The notes under the pieces are model-generated. The model saw nothing but the letters and a program-made list of their open reading frames with translations. It was not told the origin of the DNA and did not search any database. A stretch of 64,000 nt of DNA from Nymphaea colorata (Eukaryota > Streptophyta > Magnoliopsida > Nymphaeales > Nymphaeaceae): NCBI RefSeq assembly GCF_008831285.2, contig NC_045147.1, positions 15,416,854 to 15,480,853 on the forward strand, read 5' to 3'. Shown in pieces: positions 13,801 to 25,831 of this stretch; within the stretch, counting starts at the first letter, position 1; each line of letters starts with the position of its first letter. A program made the translations under genes and the position numbers.

Positions 13801-16800
13801 AAAAATCATATACAGCAGCAGCTTATATAGAAAGGCAGGAATATCAGGCTAGGCAAGGCTCCATCCCACAACAACTCCAGTACGACATAAGAAAACATGA
13901 CTGAACATTTTTTCCAATTGTTCAAGCATACAGTTAATCCCATTCAAAGGGGCAAGGACATACTGATTGACCAACAAAACATCAATGCACCCCACCCTCT
14001 CTCCCTTGCACTCGCCCACCCCCCCCCTCCGGCTCTTCCTCCCTCTCCCTTTCTCTCTCAGAAGAAGCCTTTATAGATCATAGAACTTGAAGATATGAAA
14101 CAAAGATAACAACCAATATTTGGATTACTATCCTGCATGGATAGAAAAGAAGCCACACACAAAACGTTGCACCCCTAATATGGATCAATTCATTTCTTCA
14201 ATTAGATTATGTAACAACATTTTTGACAGCATGAGTCAAAGATATTACCTTATGCAGCTCCTCCTTTGTCTCTGCTGCAAAAAATTTGCAGCCTTCAGGA
14301 AATTCAGAAGAAAGACTTGCTGTGCAAATTTTCCTTGCTTCTTGCCTTTTTTTAAGGTCAGCGGGTAGATCCTGCCGCAAAGGCAAATATAAAACAATTT
14401 ACATCCATAACGCATATTACAAGATTACCAAACAAACTACACCTTATAGGTATCAAAAGAGATACTCACAGTAATCAGAACAACTGTACTGGGTAAACCA
14501 AGTGCTCTAAACATAGAAAGGCATTGGTTACTAAAAGAATCAATAAATGGATGGCACAACTCTTCTTCACTGGAAGTATTGGCAGATGCTACAAAAGCAA
14601 TCAGATCAGCAACCTAACAAAGCAAAGCCCATGAGTTAGAAATAGATGGCAACAATGCAGGTGATGAAGGTCAGAGAAATTTTAGAAAAAGAATGACTAC
14701 TGAAGATGGTAATTAGATGCATGGGTTATACCTTTGCCATTTCTAGGCACGACATCAGATCCCCATGAGGAGCCACCATAACCTTGTACAAACAGCCCAG
14801 TCAGACAAGTAAGCAAAACAGAAAGAAACAAAACACAATGGCAAAGAATTGGTAGATGAGAGAGAAATAGAATTGTGATAAGCAAGCACTTGCTCACAGC
14901 AAATATCAGAAACCACATAATGCCTGTAGACTAATAACATCAACATTATCTTAGTACATTATGTTGGAACAAGTTCATGAAACCTGTCTAAAATATATTA
15001 CCTTCTTTTTCTTTATTAGGTGGCACTGTTGCAATTATTACAACATTTATATACTAAAACTTTTCAGATATTACATAATAAAAAAAGGCAAAAGACATAC
15101 TATCACCCTGGTAAAACACCAATAGAACATGATTTCGCTGTCATGAAATTAATCTAACATATGTTACCTACTTTTGCTTTCTTTGGTGGCATTGTTGCAA
15201 TTATTACAGCACAGCTAAGTTTTTCAACAATTGCACTTCACAAAAGCAGAAAACACAAACTATCATCCTGGTAACACCAATAGGACATGATTTGTCCATA
15301 ACCTATATAGTGAAAGCAGATTGTAGCTTTCAGCATCCAACTTCCCACCGTCATGTCCCACATGACAAATCCTCCTTCGTTTTATTACATATTTTCTGCT
15401 GAAATTCTTCAAGCTGTAGACTTCTGGACAAAAGCAATCCAGATGAGGGGAAGGGAAACTGTTTTCTTCCACATCAACTCAAAGGGGCATACCCCACTTA
15501 ATGAATTGCAAAAAGCATATAAGTTGTGCTCATGGATTAAGGAACTAGAGAAAGATGTATGAAACATTAGGATTTCTTTTTGTAAAAAAACAAAGTTTCC
15601 TTGCCATGTTCAATAAAACATTATGATCTAAAATTATTGAACGCTGTTGAAACTCAATTTGTGTCTAGTATTGTAATGACAAAGAGAACCAAAAATAATA
15701 ATCAAAACTTGTTGAAGATGCTCATTGAATCATACTGATGGAATTTTTAATAGAGACAATATGTGAATGCCCTGGAAATTATGAAAACACAACTCAGAAT
15801 ATGTGCAGGGAACTTGAGAAAGAGGTACTCATGCTTTATAAATTTTATGAATGTGAGATAACGTGACTGACAAAATTCAAATATAATTTTCAAGCATGAC
15901 TAATTTTTGGATAGCGTACATTTAACTTTTCATAAATAGATGGTACAAAGGCAACAAAAGGGTGTATCTTCAAGCAAGGCCAACAATTTGAAAAAAAATC
16001 CTGTTGAAAGGTTATATCATTTCACAGCAATAACAGTGTTAGATGATAAAGATCCCACCAATTGTTGAGCATCATATGGATCGAAAACACCTATTCTCCA
16101 ATTTTTGCAAAGAATCCATTATCCTAGCCTATACATCATGATATAAAAGAAATTTGAAAATATATTCTCAAATCCAACCCATTAGAGAAAACAAAGTGAC
16201 CGGTAAAAGAGCACAGGAACCAATCTATAACTATCTCAAGATTCTAAATCACTACAGAACCATTACCAATACTGGTTCTCTTTCTCTGTTTTACTTTGCA
16301 TTCAAAATATTTGACTCACTTGTTTCAAATTAAAGTTGGCCATATTACGCAGCGGTTGTGGATCATGGAAGTTTTGGGATGTAAAGCCAGAGCAATTTGA
16401 CTTGGAGGAGAGCATGATTTACTATGGATATGGACTTTGAGAATCGTAACCTTCCTGCCAATTTAGCCGAAGATTAAATACAAGATGCAGAATAGGTACA
16501 TTACATCATTTCACAGACATGTACATAGTGCACTGTTGTTCATGAATTACACTGGAAAGGCAATCTGTTCCACTTATAATTTAGTCCCAGCTTACTGAAG
16601 CAAAGTTAGCACAAAATAGACAAGTCATCACAGACTCCAAATTGGACATTACAACGTACCGTTAATTTCAATTTATATGTGGGAGAGGAAAAAGTGTTAA
16701 TATTTGTTTCTTGTTTCTCATCGACTTTTATGTCTTCCACGCACATGTCATCATTCGAATAGGAGGAGAGTATCTTTCGAAGATTTTCCGCGAGCATTTT

Positions 16801-19648
16801 CAGGTTTGCTGATGCAGAGAGGCCAAACAACACCTGCATCCACAGAGCACAACTCCATTTTACCACAAATAAATAAAGAAAGAAGTGTGACCATTGCAAG
16901 AAATACCTTTCACATTATTTTCGCTGGTATCATTTTTTGAACATCTATTGTAACCAACACAATTAGAAATTCCATACTTCCAAATTGTAAAACCACACCA
17001 TATTTTATAAGAGGATACATAAGATTGAAATGTCAAATTGTCAGCATATAAAATACGCTTTTCCTTCTAACCTAGTGAAGATAAAAAATTTCCAAAAAAT
17101 TTAGGTTTTCATAGCAATTAGTTTGTTGTGAAAATGCAAAAAAAAAGGAGCTCGCCTTATTTGTTATTTGCAGAAAAATTTACAAAAAATATTTTTATTG
17201 CAGAATATAGTGAAATACTTAAATGTATTAGGATAAACATTTGGTTCAAATGAATAAGTCAATAAACTCTAAAGTTTAAACTTTAAACCCATGGGCACAA
17301 AAAAGAAAACCAAGAGGAAGTTGTGAATATAGTTCATAATCATTTTAATTTCCAGGAATCAAGTTTGAAGTTTGAAATCGTTATTCCCCTCAAATGAACG
17401 TCCAGAAGATGGTTAATAGTGAAGATATGTCTGTCATATATCGTTTTTATGAACTCACGGATAAAGCAAAGAGGCTACTAGGAAATATCTAAAAGGAAAA
17501 AGTAGCAAATTCCCCTAATTTAACACACCCCCCACACCAAACAAAAAAGAAAAAAAGAATTCCCCCACTTTCACTGATTTTAGGCATTTGTCTCTGTTAT
17601 TTTCAAATTTAAAAATATGCACATTACTTATGTCATGTATATTGATTTGAGCCCAACTAATACAACTTAATAGTATCCATTTTTACAACATTACACACTT
17701 AGAAATATACCATAAGAAAGATCCTATAAGACCTAATTTGAAATATACATAGTATGAAGCTTAACTTGGCCATTCAGAAACAAGATTTTGGTCCTTGTTG
17801 CCCAAACATTGCATACAAGTATACAACTTATTTTCATCACGTTGTCAAAGAAATCTAGGTTATTTGGGAATAAAATCTTGTCTACCAATCATGCAGTTCA
17901 CAAACATGGCTACAGGATGCTACATGGGGACAAGAGATACAACTAATCATGTAAAGTTGGGCAGGAGATACGCATTTGCAAACACATTCTTTTGCTCAGT
18001 GGTTTACATACCAAGTTGATGGTTAACTACTAAAAACTAAAAGCCAAGATGTGACAAAGATACAACTAATGATTAAGAGTAAAGAGTTATGAAGTAAATG
18101 TTAGATCAACCTGAGTGTGATGCACACATGGACAATATGAGAAGTGCCTAAATGTCAATATGGGTGTGGAAGGACACCACGCCCATGGAAATACTCACAT
18201 CATATACCTATTACCTATATTCTTTCTTATCCAAGTGAAGCATCCTCCTACTTGTGTTATAGTAAATCTATATCGATTATCTCAGTGTCCAGTGTTCACA
18301 ATGAAGAAAATATATGACCTACCTGCGGCCACATACCTCCAAAGTGCTAGCAGATCTCCCTAACTACCTTGTTTTCACAAAGATGACTTATACCACATCC
18401 AACATGTGTGAAACTTCATCTAACATCATCCTTGACTAATAAAAAGGGACTACCTAAAAATTTAAGAAAAGAAACTCTAAAAATATCAATACTTTCATGC
18501 AATGCGCCAGGCAGTTTTGGACCTTTGGTTTATGGCTTCAACTTTTCTTATGAATGTTAAGCTGCCCATTCACAAAAGAAACAGAAAATGACGAGTTACG
18601 AAACTATGCTGTCAAAACATGATGGTAGGATTCTTCCGTGGAAGCAAAATACATGTTCGCTGTTCATGCAGGCGGCACCTGAATACATGAGATATAATAA
18701 GACTTGAATGAACTCGATCACATGGGACAAAGAAGACCTTCTAAGCAAATTATAAAACTCACAACCACATTGACGCGTGCAACGAAGAGAATGGAACCCC
18801 ATTAAACGTTCACTGTTCGGTAAAACGAGTAACACAAATTAAATCAGTTCATGCCGTTGCTTGGAAAGACAAATTATAACTGGTGTCAAATGATTTGTTG
18901 CCTCGAGTTAGAAAAATGAAAGGAAACAAAAAAGGAAGTAGTATCATCAGGAAGTTGAATCACTGGCCATCAACTTCTCTTGCACTCCGTACTTATTACG
19001 AATGACAACAACGTACACACACATGCTCAAGATTCCTGAACAATCTCAAGATTCCTGATCAACCTATTTCAAGAGAAACCAACCGAATCCACAAGTAGAG
19101 GACGGAGCGAAGGAAAATAGAAGTTCACTTACAATAACGCGAGGTGGGCTATTGGATGCACTTAGCGCTCGCTTCTCTTTGAGAATTTCAGCGCGCTTAT
19201 TATCACGCACCTGACAGGTCATGTCATCAGCTTTCGGCACGGCCAAAATCAGAGAGAAAGGAAGAGCAAGAAAAGAAGAAGAGGAAGAAGTATTTCCTTC
19301 CAGGAAGAGGGCGGGGAAGAGAAAAGAAAGTTCAATCCGGTTACCATCTTGTTCCTTTGAAGCCGAGCGGCACGAGCACCCTTGGAAGCATTATGGATAT
19401 CGGGTTTCGCCGCCCTCTTCTTATCTGCAGCACAAGAGAGAGAGCACAAATTCGCATCAAGATAAACGACCAACAAAGCAGATATGTCGACATAGAACCC
19501 ATCGAGTGAAGAATATGAGGTAGCTGTGGTGGGAAGAAAGGGAAAAGAGGAGCAGACCAGAATTAGAAGTCTTATGGAGGTGGCGGGAGGACTTGGAAGC
19601 AAAGCGGGACTTGTGGGGCTTGTTGGACTGCAGCCGCGAACCGCCCAT
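2536..19648 (-). CDS. TSR1: Pre-rRNA-processing protein TSR1 homologue (21 exons, 824 aa)
   Basis: Exons: 19648-19558, 19424-19345, 19210-19133, 16833-16660, 14782-14732, 14613-14470, 14371-14249, 13631-13554, 10304-10212, 10136-10005, 9296-9213, 7956-7831, 7770-7561, 7479-7404, 5334-5231, 5155-4896, 3959-3873, 3792-3559, 3120-3042, 2962-2899, 2642-2536. All introns are GT-AG and every junction keeps frame (2475 nt, TGA stop). TSR1 is a nucleolar/cytoplasmic factor for pre-40S maturation, related to the GTPase Bms1. The basic N-terminus ([19 protein letters not shown]) is diagnostic. Residues 84-270 form the Bms1-like G-domain fold, where TSR1 proteins lack a working P-loop; none is seen here. 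An AARP2CN-like part follows (about 230-315), then an acidic linker (about 420-490, [15 protein letters not shown]). The conserved C-terminal half contains [57 protein letters not shown] and [14 protein letters not shown]. Length fits the family (about 790-805 aa). It appears intact. Introns 8 and 14 carry insertions or duplications listed separately. Confidence 0.96.
6448..6910. repeat. 463-bp tandem duplication, copy 1 (TSR1 intron 14)
   Basis: This segment is followed directly by a second copy at 6911-7373. The two read identically by eye across their whole length, including a chance 65-codon frame at the same offset in each. The copy boundary is TCTACAG|TCACATAAAC. The flanks differ immediately outside the pair (T at 6447 versus G at 6910). 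It lies wholly in TSR1 intron 14 (5335-7403) and leaves the exons untouched. Confidence 0.95.
6911..7373. repeat. 463-bp tandem duplication, copy 2 (TSR1 intron 14)
   Basis: This second unit ends at CATCTACAG just before 7374, which is 30 bp from the donor-side boundary of exon 14 (7404). Perfect identity means either a very recent duplication or an assembly artefact. No target-site duplication or terminal inverted repeat is visible, so a transposon origin is not indicated. Confidence 0.95.
10555..10685. repeat. Inverted repeat, MITE-like, TSR1 intron 8
   Basis: The arms ATCAATCTGATCAGATG (from 10555) and the inverse near 10669-10685 are almost perfect, and weaker pairing extends outwards (ATGAGCC.. 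against ..GAGCTAGCTCAC). The spacer is about 97 bp. This could be a small MITE or a remnant hairpin element. It sits beside the downstream end of the gypsy-like LTR. No clear target-site duplication was found. Confidence 0.5.
10763..10798. repeat. (GA)n microsatellite
   Basis: An almost pure AG/GA run of about 36 bp in TSR1 intron 8, at the distal side of the LTR-like sequence that begins at 11043 on the minus strand. Confidence 0.9.
10800..11833 (-). mobile_element. Internally deleted Ty3/gypsy-like LTR retrotransposon remnant in TSR1 intron 8
   Basis: On the minus strand the LTR-start sequence TGTTAACGACTGGGTC occurs twice, at 11833 and at 11043, each followed by matching GGGTTGTGGGTC..GGCCCA sequence. 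Just before the 11043 copy, the minus strand reads a pol-end-like TTGAGGACAAGGTGTATTTC and a purine tract AAAGGGGGAAG, which fits a gypsy 3' polypurine tract. The 3' LTR continues below 11043 with a TATA-like CTATAAATAAGG near 10980 and runs towards the GA repeat; its exact end is unclear. The 11833 copy keeps only about 40 bp of homology, so the 5' LTR is mostly lost. Between them is a 142-codon gag-like minus-strand frame (11643-11215). No reverse transcriptase or integrase is present. It lies in the same orientation as the host gene. Confidence 0.7.
11215..11643 (-). pseudogene. gag-like open frame in the deleted gypsy-like element
   Basis: A 142-codon frame sits inside the LTR remnant. 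Its N-terminal part ([20 protein letters not shown]) resembles the coiled, charged start of plant gypsy gag proteins. There is no zinc knuckle, protease or polymerase motif. It ends just before the pol-end-like sequence next to the 3' LTR, which suggests that most of gag-pol was deleted. Assignment rests on context as much as on sequence. Confidence 0.4.
12269..12593. mobile_element. MITE-like element with inverted terminal arms, TSR1 intron 8
   Basis: The outer arms share ACCATAGCCACAAATA (12281 onward) with its inverse ATTTGTGGCTATGGT (near 12570-12582). Looser pairing extends to TAATTAGTCTA/TAATGATCTAG at the ends. The 325-bp span is very AT-rich with no coding potential. A target-site duplication is not clear, so the superfamily cannot be assigned. 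Confidence 0.5.
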
Positions 19649-20430
19649 CTTGATCCCCCCACGCTGGTCTCTGTTGCTTATGCCGTGTGATGGAGAGGAG
19701 TGGAGGAGAAGGTGACTGTTAGGAGATGGATGATGGGAGGCAAGGATAGATGGCAATGGCCGCTCAGCAACGAAGCGAATAGAAGGAGTCCATAGCGCGG
19801 CGGGAAGGGAAGGACAGACGCCCTAAGCGTCTTCAAGCATTGCTCCCTCCTCATCCCACGTTCTGTTTGGTGTTTTTAAACCCTTTTGTTTGAAAATAAT
19901 TTTACAATAAGCCGCTTAACTTTTAAAATATTTACACATATTGGTCCAAAGTTTTGAAAATTTACAGATAACTGCATACAGTTTTGCGTCAGGGTCTGCT
20001 ATAGCTCTTAATAGTGCTTTTGGAGTTTCCTATTAAATGGAAGAAGACACTTAATTTCTGTTTTATTTTCCTAGTTAAATGATTAAAAAATTAAGGTATT
20101 CTTATATTATTATTACACCCAAAAAATGATATGTTATTGGAACTCCTTTGTTGATCCATGTTTCATATTACATGAATATTGGAAAGCTGAACCTTTTTTG
20201 TTTCGTAACATAATATCTTAATAATATAATAACTTAGTGCCACATTGATTTTGATAATTGAGGTTTTTCCCAATAAATGTCTCGAAAATGTAAGTTTTGA
20301 ACTAAACACATAGTTTGGGAATTGATTTTCTCTAAGGAGACTGTACATTTGTTTACTCTTACTATATCTGTTAAGGTTAATTCACTTTAGCCTCAAAGGG
20401 TGTAGTGCAACTAAACTTAACGCGACTCTA

Positions 20431-20587
20431 AGGTTGTGTTTGTTTCACCGCTAATCTCAGTTATGTGATGATATGAGATCCAAATCCATGGATTTAATGT
20501 TGGATCCCTCCCACTATTTTTTAATCCAACCTTAAATTAATGGTTTTTAACCTTAGATTTAATATATGAGGCTATCCAACGCAACCT
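20431..20587. mobile_element. Small MITE-like element
   Basis: The ends AGGTTGTGTTTG and ..CAACGCAACCT form an imperfect inverted repeat around a 157-bp AT-rich span that itself contains complementary parts (ATCCAACCTTAAATTAATGG / ATTTAATGTTGGATCC). A TA flanks each side at or near the ends, but the boundary is ambiguous. No coding potential. Confidence 0.45.
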
Positions 20588-21493
20588 AGAAGAATTGAGT
20601 TCTCGTGTTATGGTGCATTACTCTTCTAAATTGCCAACAATGGCAAGTGCGATGTCCGAGTTGAATGATGTATTGCTTGTCCCGAACCAAACCAAAAACT
20701 TAGAGGTGTAAAATAAAAAACTACTATCGATTCCATTTGAGAAACTATTGGCAATATATATCCCCCACTACAGTGATATCTAACGTGCCGTAAAGGACAG
20801 TAAAGAAATCACAAGAAGGAAGGAGGAATGAAACATGAAGTATGAATGCAAACGAAGTGGAAGGAAGTTAGAGAAAATAAAATATTATAAGAGCTTGTTT
20901 ACACGAGAAAGAAAGAAAAAAGAATGAATTGTCCAAAATGATGCCAATGAAGTTAAACAATTTAAGGTTGGTTTACAATCATGTACCTAATCCCTTTGAT
21001 TTTGATTGCGCATATCTCTCTCTCTCACGTCATTATCTACTTTTTGGGGAATTGAAATAAAGCGAGAATACCTCTTCCCGGCCGATAAATAGTTCCAGTG
21101 ATTCATAATACCAACAATACTTAGATTTTATACATGAAGTTGCATAAAAATGTGTGGTTTTGGAGATCTTCAGTTTAAACCAACTAATGATTTCATTAAC
21201 ATGGATTTAAAGTGGTCAAAATATATTTCAAATAGAGTATATATATATATATATATTTTGCTTGGTTTATGTTTAACTTGTTTTATTCAATTAAATTCAG
21301 CGATGTGACTCGATAGGTAATATAATAATAGAAGGTGGGAATTGATTCTAGATGTATATAGAGTACGCTTTTCTTTATGATTTCTTCACTGTTGTCCGCC
21401 GATGCACGGTCAAAATCATGCAATAAAATAAGACCCGAATGGAATTCGGGAATTCAAAGTTGCGCCACCCTCTTCGTTACACCGTCGCGTCAA

Positions 21494-21840
21494 GACTATG
21501 TTTGATTGTATCGGATTTGAGGTATCGGGGGATTTGCGGGGATTGCCTAAACTTTTGAAACTCTCATCCGACCACCTTTCATTTGCAAATATCAAATCTA
21601 TAGTTTTTCAACGTAAAATGGATTTGAAAATTGTGAACTGATTCTTCAAATCAACTTTGAATATAGAGTATGAGCCAATAATTTGTTTATTGAAAAAAGT
21701 CATATCATATTTTTCAACATTTTCATCAGGGCCACATATATTTTTCATAAATTTTCATACGAGCTAAAATAATATTATAACCACCATTTTTCTTTTTCAA
21801 AAATGTAAGGGAACATATCAAATGCTCATCAAACATAGCC
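21494..21840. mobile_element. MITE-like element, 347 bp
   Basis: The left end GACTATGTTTGATTGTATC pairs with the right end, whose inverse reads GGCTATGTTTGATGAGCATT. CAA adjoins both ends (GTCAA| and |CAAAC) and may be a 3-bp target duplication. The inside is AT-rich and non-coding. Terminal (G)GCTATGTTTGAT ends are typical of abundant plant MITEs, but I cannot name the family. Confidence 0.55.
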
Positions 21841-24387
21841 CAAACCCATTCAACCTTTTTTTTGTTAGGGTGAGCAGGGTTTGACCCATCGCTCAAAAAA
21901 GGCCAAAGCCCCCACCTAACCCTTCATCTTCAAGGCACGTGTTGATGCCTTTAAACTTCACATCGTCGCATTGTAACTTACACGCGAGTGACTCCTTGTT
22001 TGCAATACAAAGAGTTGACCCTTCAAAAAATAAACTCTACAGATTCGTATTAATCTGGCCCCCTTGAGATCATCTGGTCTCTTATTGAATAGGGGTACAA
22101 GTTTTTTTTTTTTTGCATAAAAATAAATTGCATCTGTAAACTTTTGATTGTACATAATTTTGTTGCAAAGAAAAATGTTCCAATTTTCTAAAAAGCTAAG
22201 TTTATATCAAATGTCGTGCGACATGCAATCAGTGAGAAGTTGCAACATCTCTTTCACGAAAGTGAGACGAGAAGCTGGACTTCCTTTTACAAGAAAATTT
22301 CAAGAGAGCTCGAGTGCTACTAATTGATGAGAGCTCTGAAGCTGGGATTTTATGAAAGGCGATTCAGAAGGACAGAGGCGATGATATTTAAAACTTACAT
22401 TTTGGAAGCGTAAAAAGTAGTCGCGACCGAGATAACGATAGAATTCCCTTCCAGCCGTGACGATGTTTATCTTTATCGGTTTTTCAACTGCAAATGCAAA
22501 GAAGACTCTCTCGTAGTTGAAAGTAATTATATTTAAAACACCTTGAGCATGTAATTTTGCAGGTCTATACTGGAGTAAATTTTAAATGTCTACCTTAATA
22601 AGCTTAGGTGCCAGATTTATAAGGAAAATTATTAGATCTTCCATAACATAATAGAATTTAATTTTAAACCAACACATCTATCTTTGTGTTAAGTGAGAAA
22701 GGTTAGGCGAAGAACTGAATTAACAACAATAATTGGTTAAAGTCTCCCGTTTGTTCTTTGACATGACATATCAACCAATATATATTTCACAACTCAAGTG
22801 AGTATTGGTGTTTAGAACTCCCAATATATGTCAGCTAGTATGCTGATTTCAATGGACTGCACAGAAGATAAAGTTGTGGCGCAGCGTTGTTGGCCACCTA
22901 TCAGCCACTCACTTGATGAGGTGGGCACAAGTCAAGTCCCCCTCATGCAGCTGAAGCAAGGGGGAGTTGTGATGTCCATACCAATCCAACTAGTGACAGG
23001 TCGGGTGGCGTAGCTGACTGGTGAGTGCGTTAAAAGTTATTTATTTTTGAATGAAAATATTATATATATATATATATGTATATATATTTGTGTATTTTTA
23101 AACAAGTGCCCCTCTAGCAAATTTTTCTGGCTACACTTTGTAGGATGAAATGTGCAATGACCAAAATACATCAATTAAAATAAAAACGAAACATTTTATA
23201 AAAAAAAAGTGAAAAAGTTAAAATATATAAAAAAAAATCAAAAATACCACCAACCCCCTGCTACATGCTCGTTGGGTGCACAAAAGTGCCACCCGGGCGG
23301 TATGTATCATGTCATGTTGGTTCTTTGTTTATTTGATTTAGATTTAACTTAAAACCTTTTTAATTTCATTTAAAAAATAAAAAACATGTAAATAAAACAT
23401 ATATTGGCTCTACACCGACGAATCGTCCTTCATGCTCCGAATTAACGTCACATTCTCGGTGGATGGCTTTTGAGGGGCGCGTTAGTTGTAACCTTGAAAT
23501 ATTGAACGGTCCTGTGACGTTAAATAACCTTGAAATATCGAACGTGTGAAGCCACACCAGTTCGTACACCACAAAATAAACAACACAAGTAACTCATCTT
23601 CTAAGATTTCACCTTAAAATTAAAAGAAAAAAAAATTGCTAAACGGCCTTGAGGAAAGCCTTCACGATGCTTTTATAAGGTTGGAAAAACGACTTGAATA
23701 TCGGCGTTAAAATGAAAAAACTGTACAATTCACATTATCAAATGGTAGAATGTTCTATTATAAAAAGAAGATATTTTGAAAGGTTAAGCCACCGTTCTTC
23801 GCAGTCAGAAAATATGGTTAACAAATTTTCAATTAATGATGAGACAATGACCGGAATCTTGTTGGATGACATCCTTATTTATCCAATTCTTTCAATTCTT
23901 GTGAAAACTTACCTGTGTGAAACTCAAGTTTTTTAATGAGTTTTAGAAACATATGGATGGATGGTTTCCATGTTTAAATAAAATGTCTAAAACTTAGTTT
24001 CTTTTGAATAATGTAAGGAGGTTAATGCCTTCTGTTTTATCGAAACTAGGTTCTTTTCAAACTCAATTTTGATGTCGCTTATAAATACTAGAAAAACATT
24101 ATTTTGAGACAAAACTAAAACCAGATTTATTAGATTAATTGAAACTGAGCATTTAAGAACTTTTTCTACTCGAAGGGACAGCCCCTTGGTCGTTTCGTAT
24201 GGCTAATTAAAAGCATGGGCTGACCTTATGTGATGGCACACCAACTTCACCAGCAACGTTTTAAGAAGAACAGCGAAAGGGCAAAGCTGCCGAAAGAGAC
24301 AACGACGACTTCCCCGACACTTTTACAGTTACGTGCGCGTCGCCAATGGCCACGAACCATTCTCTCACGCTCTTACCTACGCTTCCA

Positions 24388-24412
24388 GCTCTCTCTCTCT
24401 CTCTCTCTCTCT
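24388..24412. repeat. (CT)n microsatellite
   Basis: A pure CT run of about 24 bp inside a GC-richer stretch that has no recognised gene. Confidence 0.9.
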
Positions 24413-25831
24413 TTTGCTGCCGTCACGTCAATTGAAGGCATGCAACCAGATAAAGTTGTTGACGCCTGTGCGCCTCGCCGCTGGACCTCCGTGGTCGCCG
24501 GCCGGCTGCAAGCTCACTCCCCGTTTCAGGTTGGGCATCCCACCTTCTGCCGGAGGGCCGGATGGACTGGTAGCGGGGGAACCGTGGTGCCCTCGAACAT
24601 GGAGCCTTGGGACAGAAGGTTATGACCCAGACTTAGACATGGCCGCATCTGCCTAGACATCCAGCCGACCATCGGACTACGCGTAAGTTGGTGGGCAGAT
24701 GGGAGTAAAGGTTTGAAGGGAAGGCGATCCAGCTGCCTCCTTCGTCCCATCAAGCCTCTTATGAAAGATTTCACTGCGGGATTCCTTTGTTCCTCTTCCT
24801 TCCGTGTTGTATTCGACTGCAACAGAAAAAACGGAATGATTCGAAGTATAGGAAAAAGGTGGGTAGCGGGGAAAATGCAAAAGGCAAGGGAAAAGTGAAG
24901 AAGGAAGGAAGGAAGAAACCGCCACGGCTGTAATCTGATCCATTTCTTGCGCGAGACGCCACTTTCCGGCGTTGAAAATGCTGCCGGTCAGTTTATTCCG
25001 TTCTGAAAGTGTTACTATAAAATATTTGAGTCGTAGTCGCCCGTCAACCTCCGACCGTGTCAATCTGTGGGGTTTTATTGATTCATTGAATTGATTGTCC
25101 GAGTTGCCCGTTTATTTTGTTGCCGACGATTTCGTGTTCCGCGGCATGGAAGGCAGAAACTTTCCGTCATCAAAACAGTTTTCTTTTTTCCGGAAAAATT
25201 GTAGTTCCGGCGCCGATTTGGCTACTGGGTCCCGAAGATCAAAAAAGCAAGGATGCGAGCCATGCGATGCGATTCCTTCTCTCAGAAACTCAGAAAAAAG
25301 GGTGGCAGACAGCCTGCCTTCCTTGCCTGCCCACGTCCTTAAAATTGCCTACTCTGCGCGTCCTTGAAATTGCCGACACATATGGTGGATTGGCTGTAGT
25401 TTTGGAAGAAGAGAAAAGGGAGGAAAATAATGGAAAGAAAAGAAAGGTATTCAGCAACTGTTGGGTTGTCAATGGTGGGTTCACTCACTGCCCTCCATTG
25501 ATTTTATATTTTTCTTCTGCTCCTTTTAATGATATCTTCCTTTTGATTCCATTAAAGAAAGAGGTAAAGAAAAAAGGAAATCGGGAAAGATGAAGAACAG
25601 ATGGCATAGAACTGTTGCTTCCCAAAATCTTGCAATAGGCCGATCCTAAAGAGAAAATTAACCATGGGGCTTTTTCTTCTTCTTCTTCTTCTTTGTCCAA
25701 AGATCGAATGTTCAGTACAAGAGAATCCCCTTTGCATCGGCCGATCAAACCTACACCAGATAGAAAGAGAGGGAGAGAAGCAGAGAGACAGAGAGAAAGC
25801 CTTTTACATGGCATCGATCATAAAAAACTTC

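Larger units (their letters stand above)
19649..25831. other. Intergenic: TSR1 upstream region, two MITE-like elements, PHD gene 3' flank
   Basis: About 6.2 kb without a recognisable gene. TSR1 regulatory DNA should lie in 19649-20000. I looked for the telo-box and site II elements common in plant ribosome-biogenesis promoters and saw no clear match. From 20 to 24 kb the DNA is AT-rich with two inverted-repeat elements (listed). From 24.2 to 25.7 kb GC rises and there are (CT)n and (CTT)n tracts. The longest frames there (131 and 158 codons, plus strand) have no family signature. The stretch next to 25831 is probably the 3' UTR of the PHD-finger gene. Confidence 0.5.

Noticed and set aside
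24230-24656. 131- and 107-codon plus-strand open frames
   Set aside because: They include a translated CT microsatellite, lack any family signature, and overlap each other in different frames.
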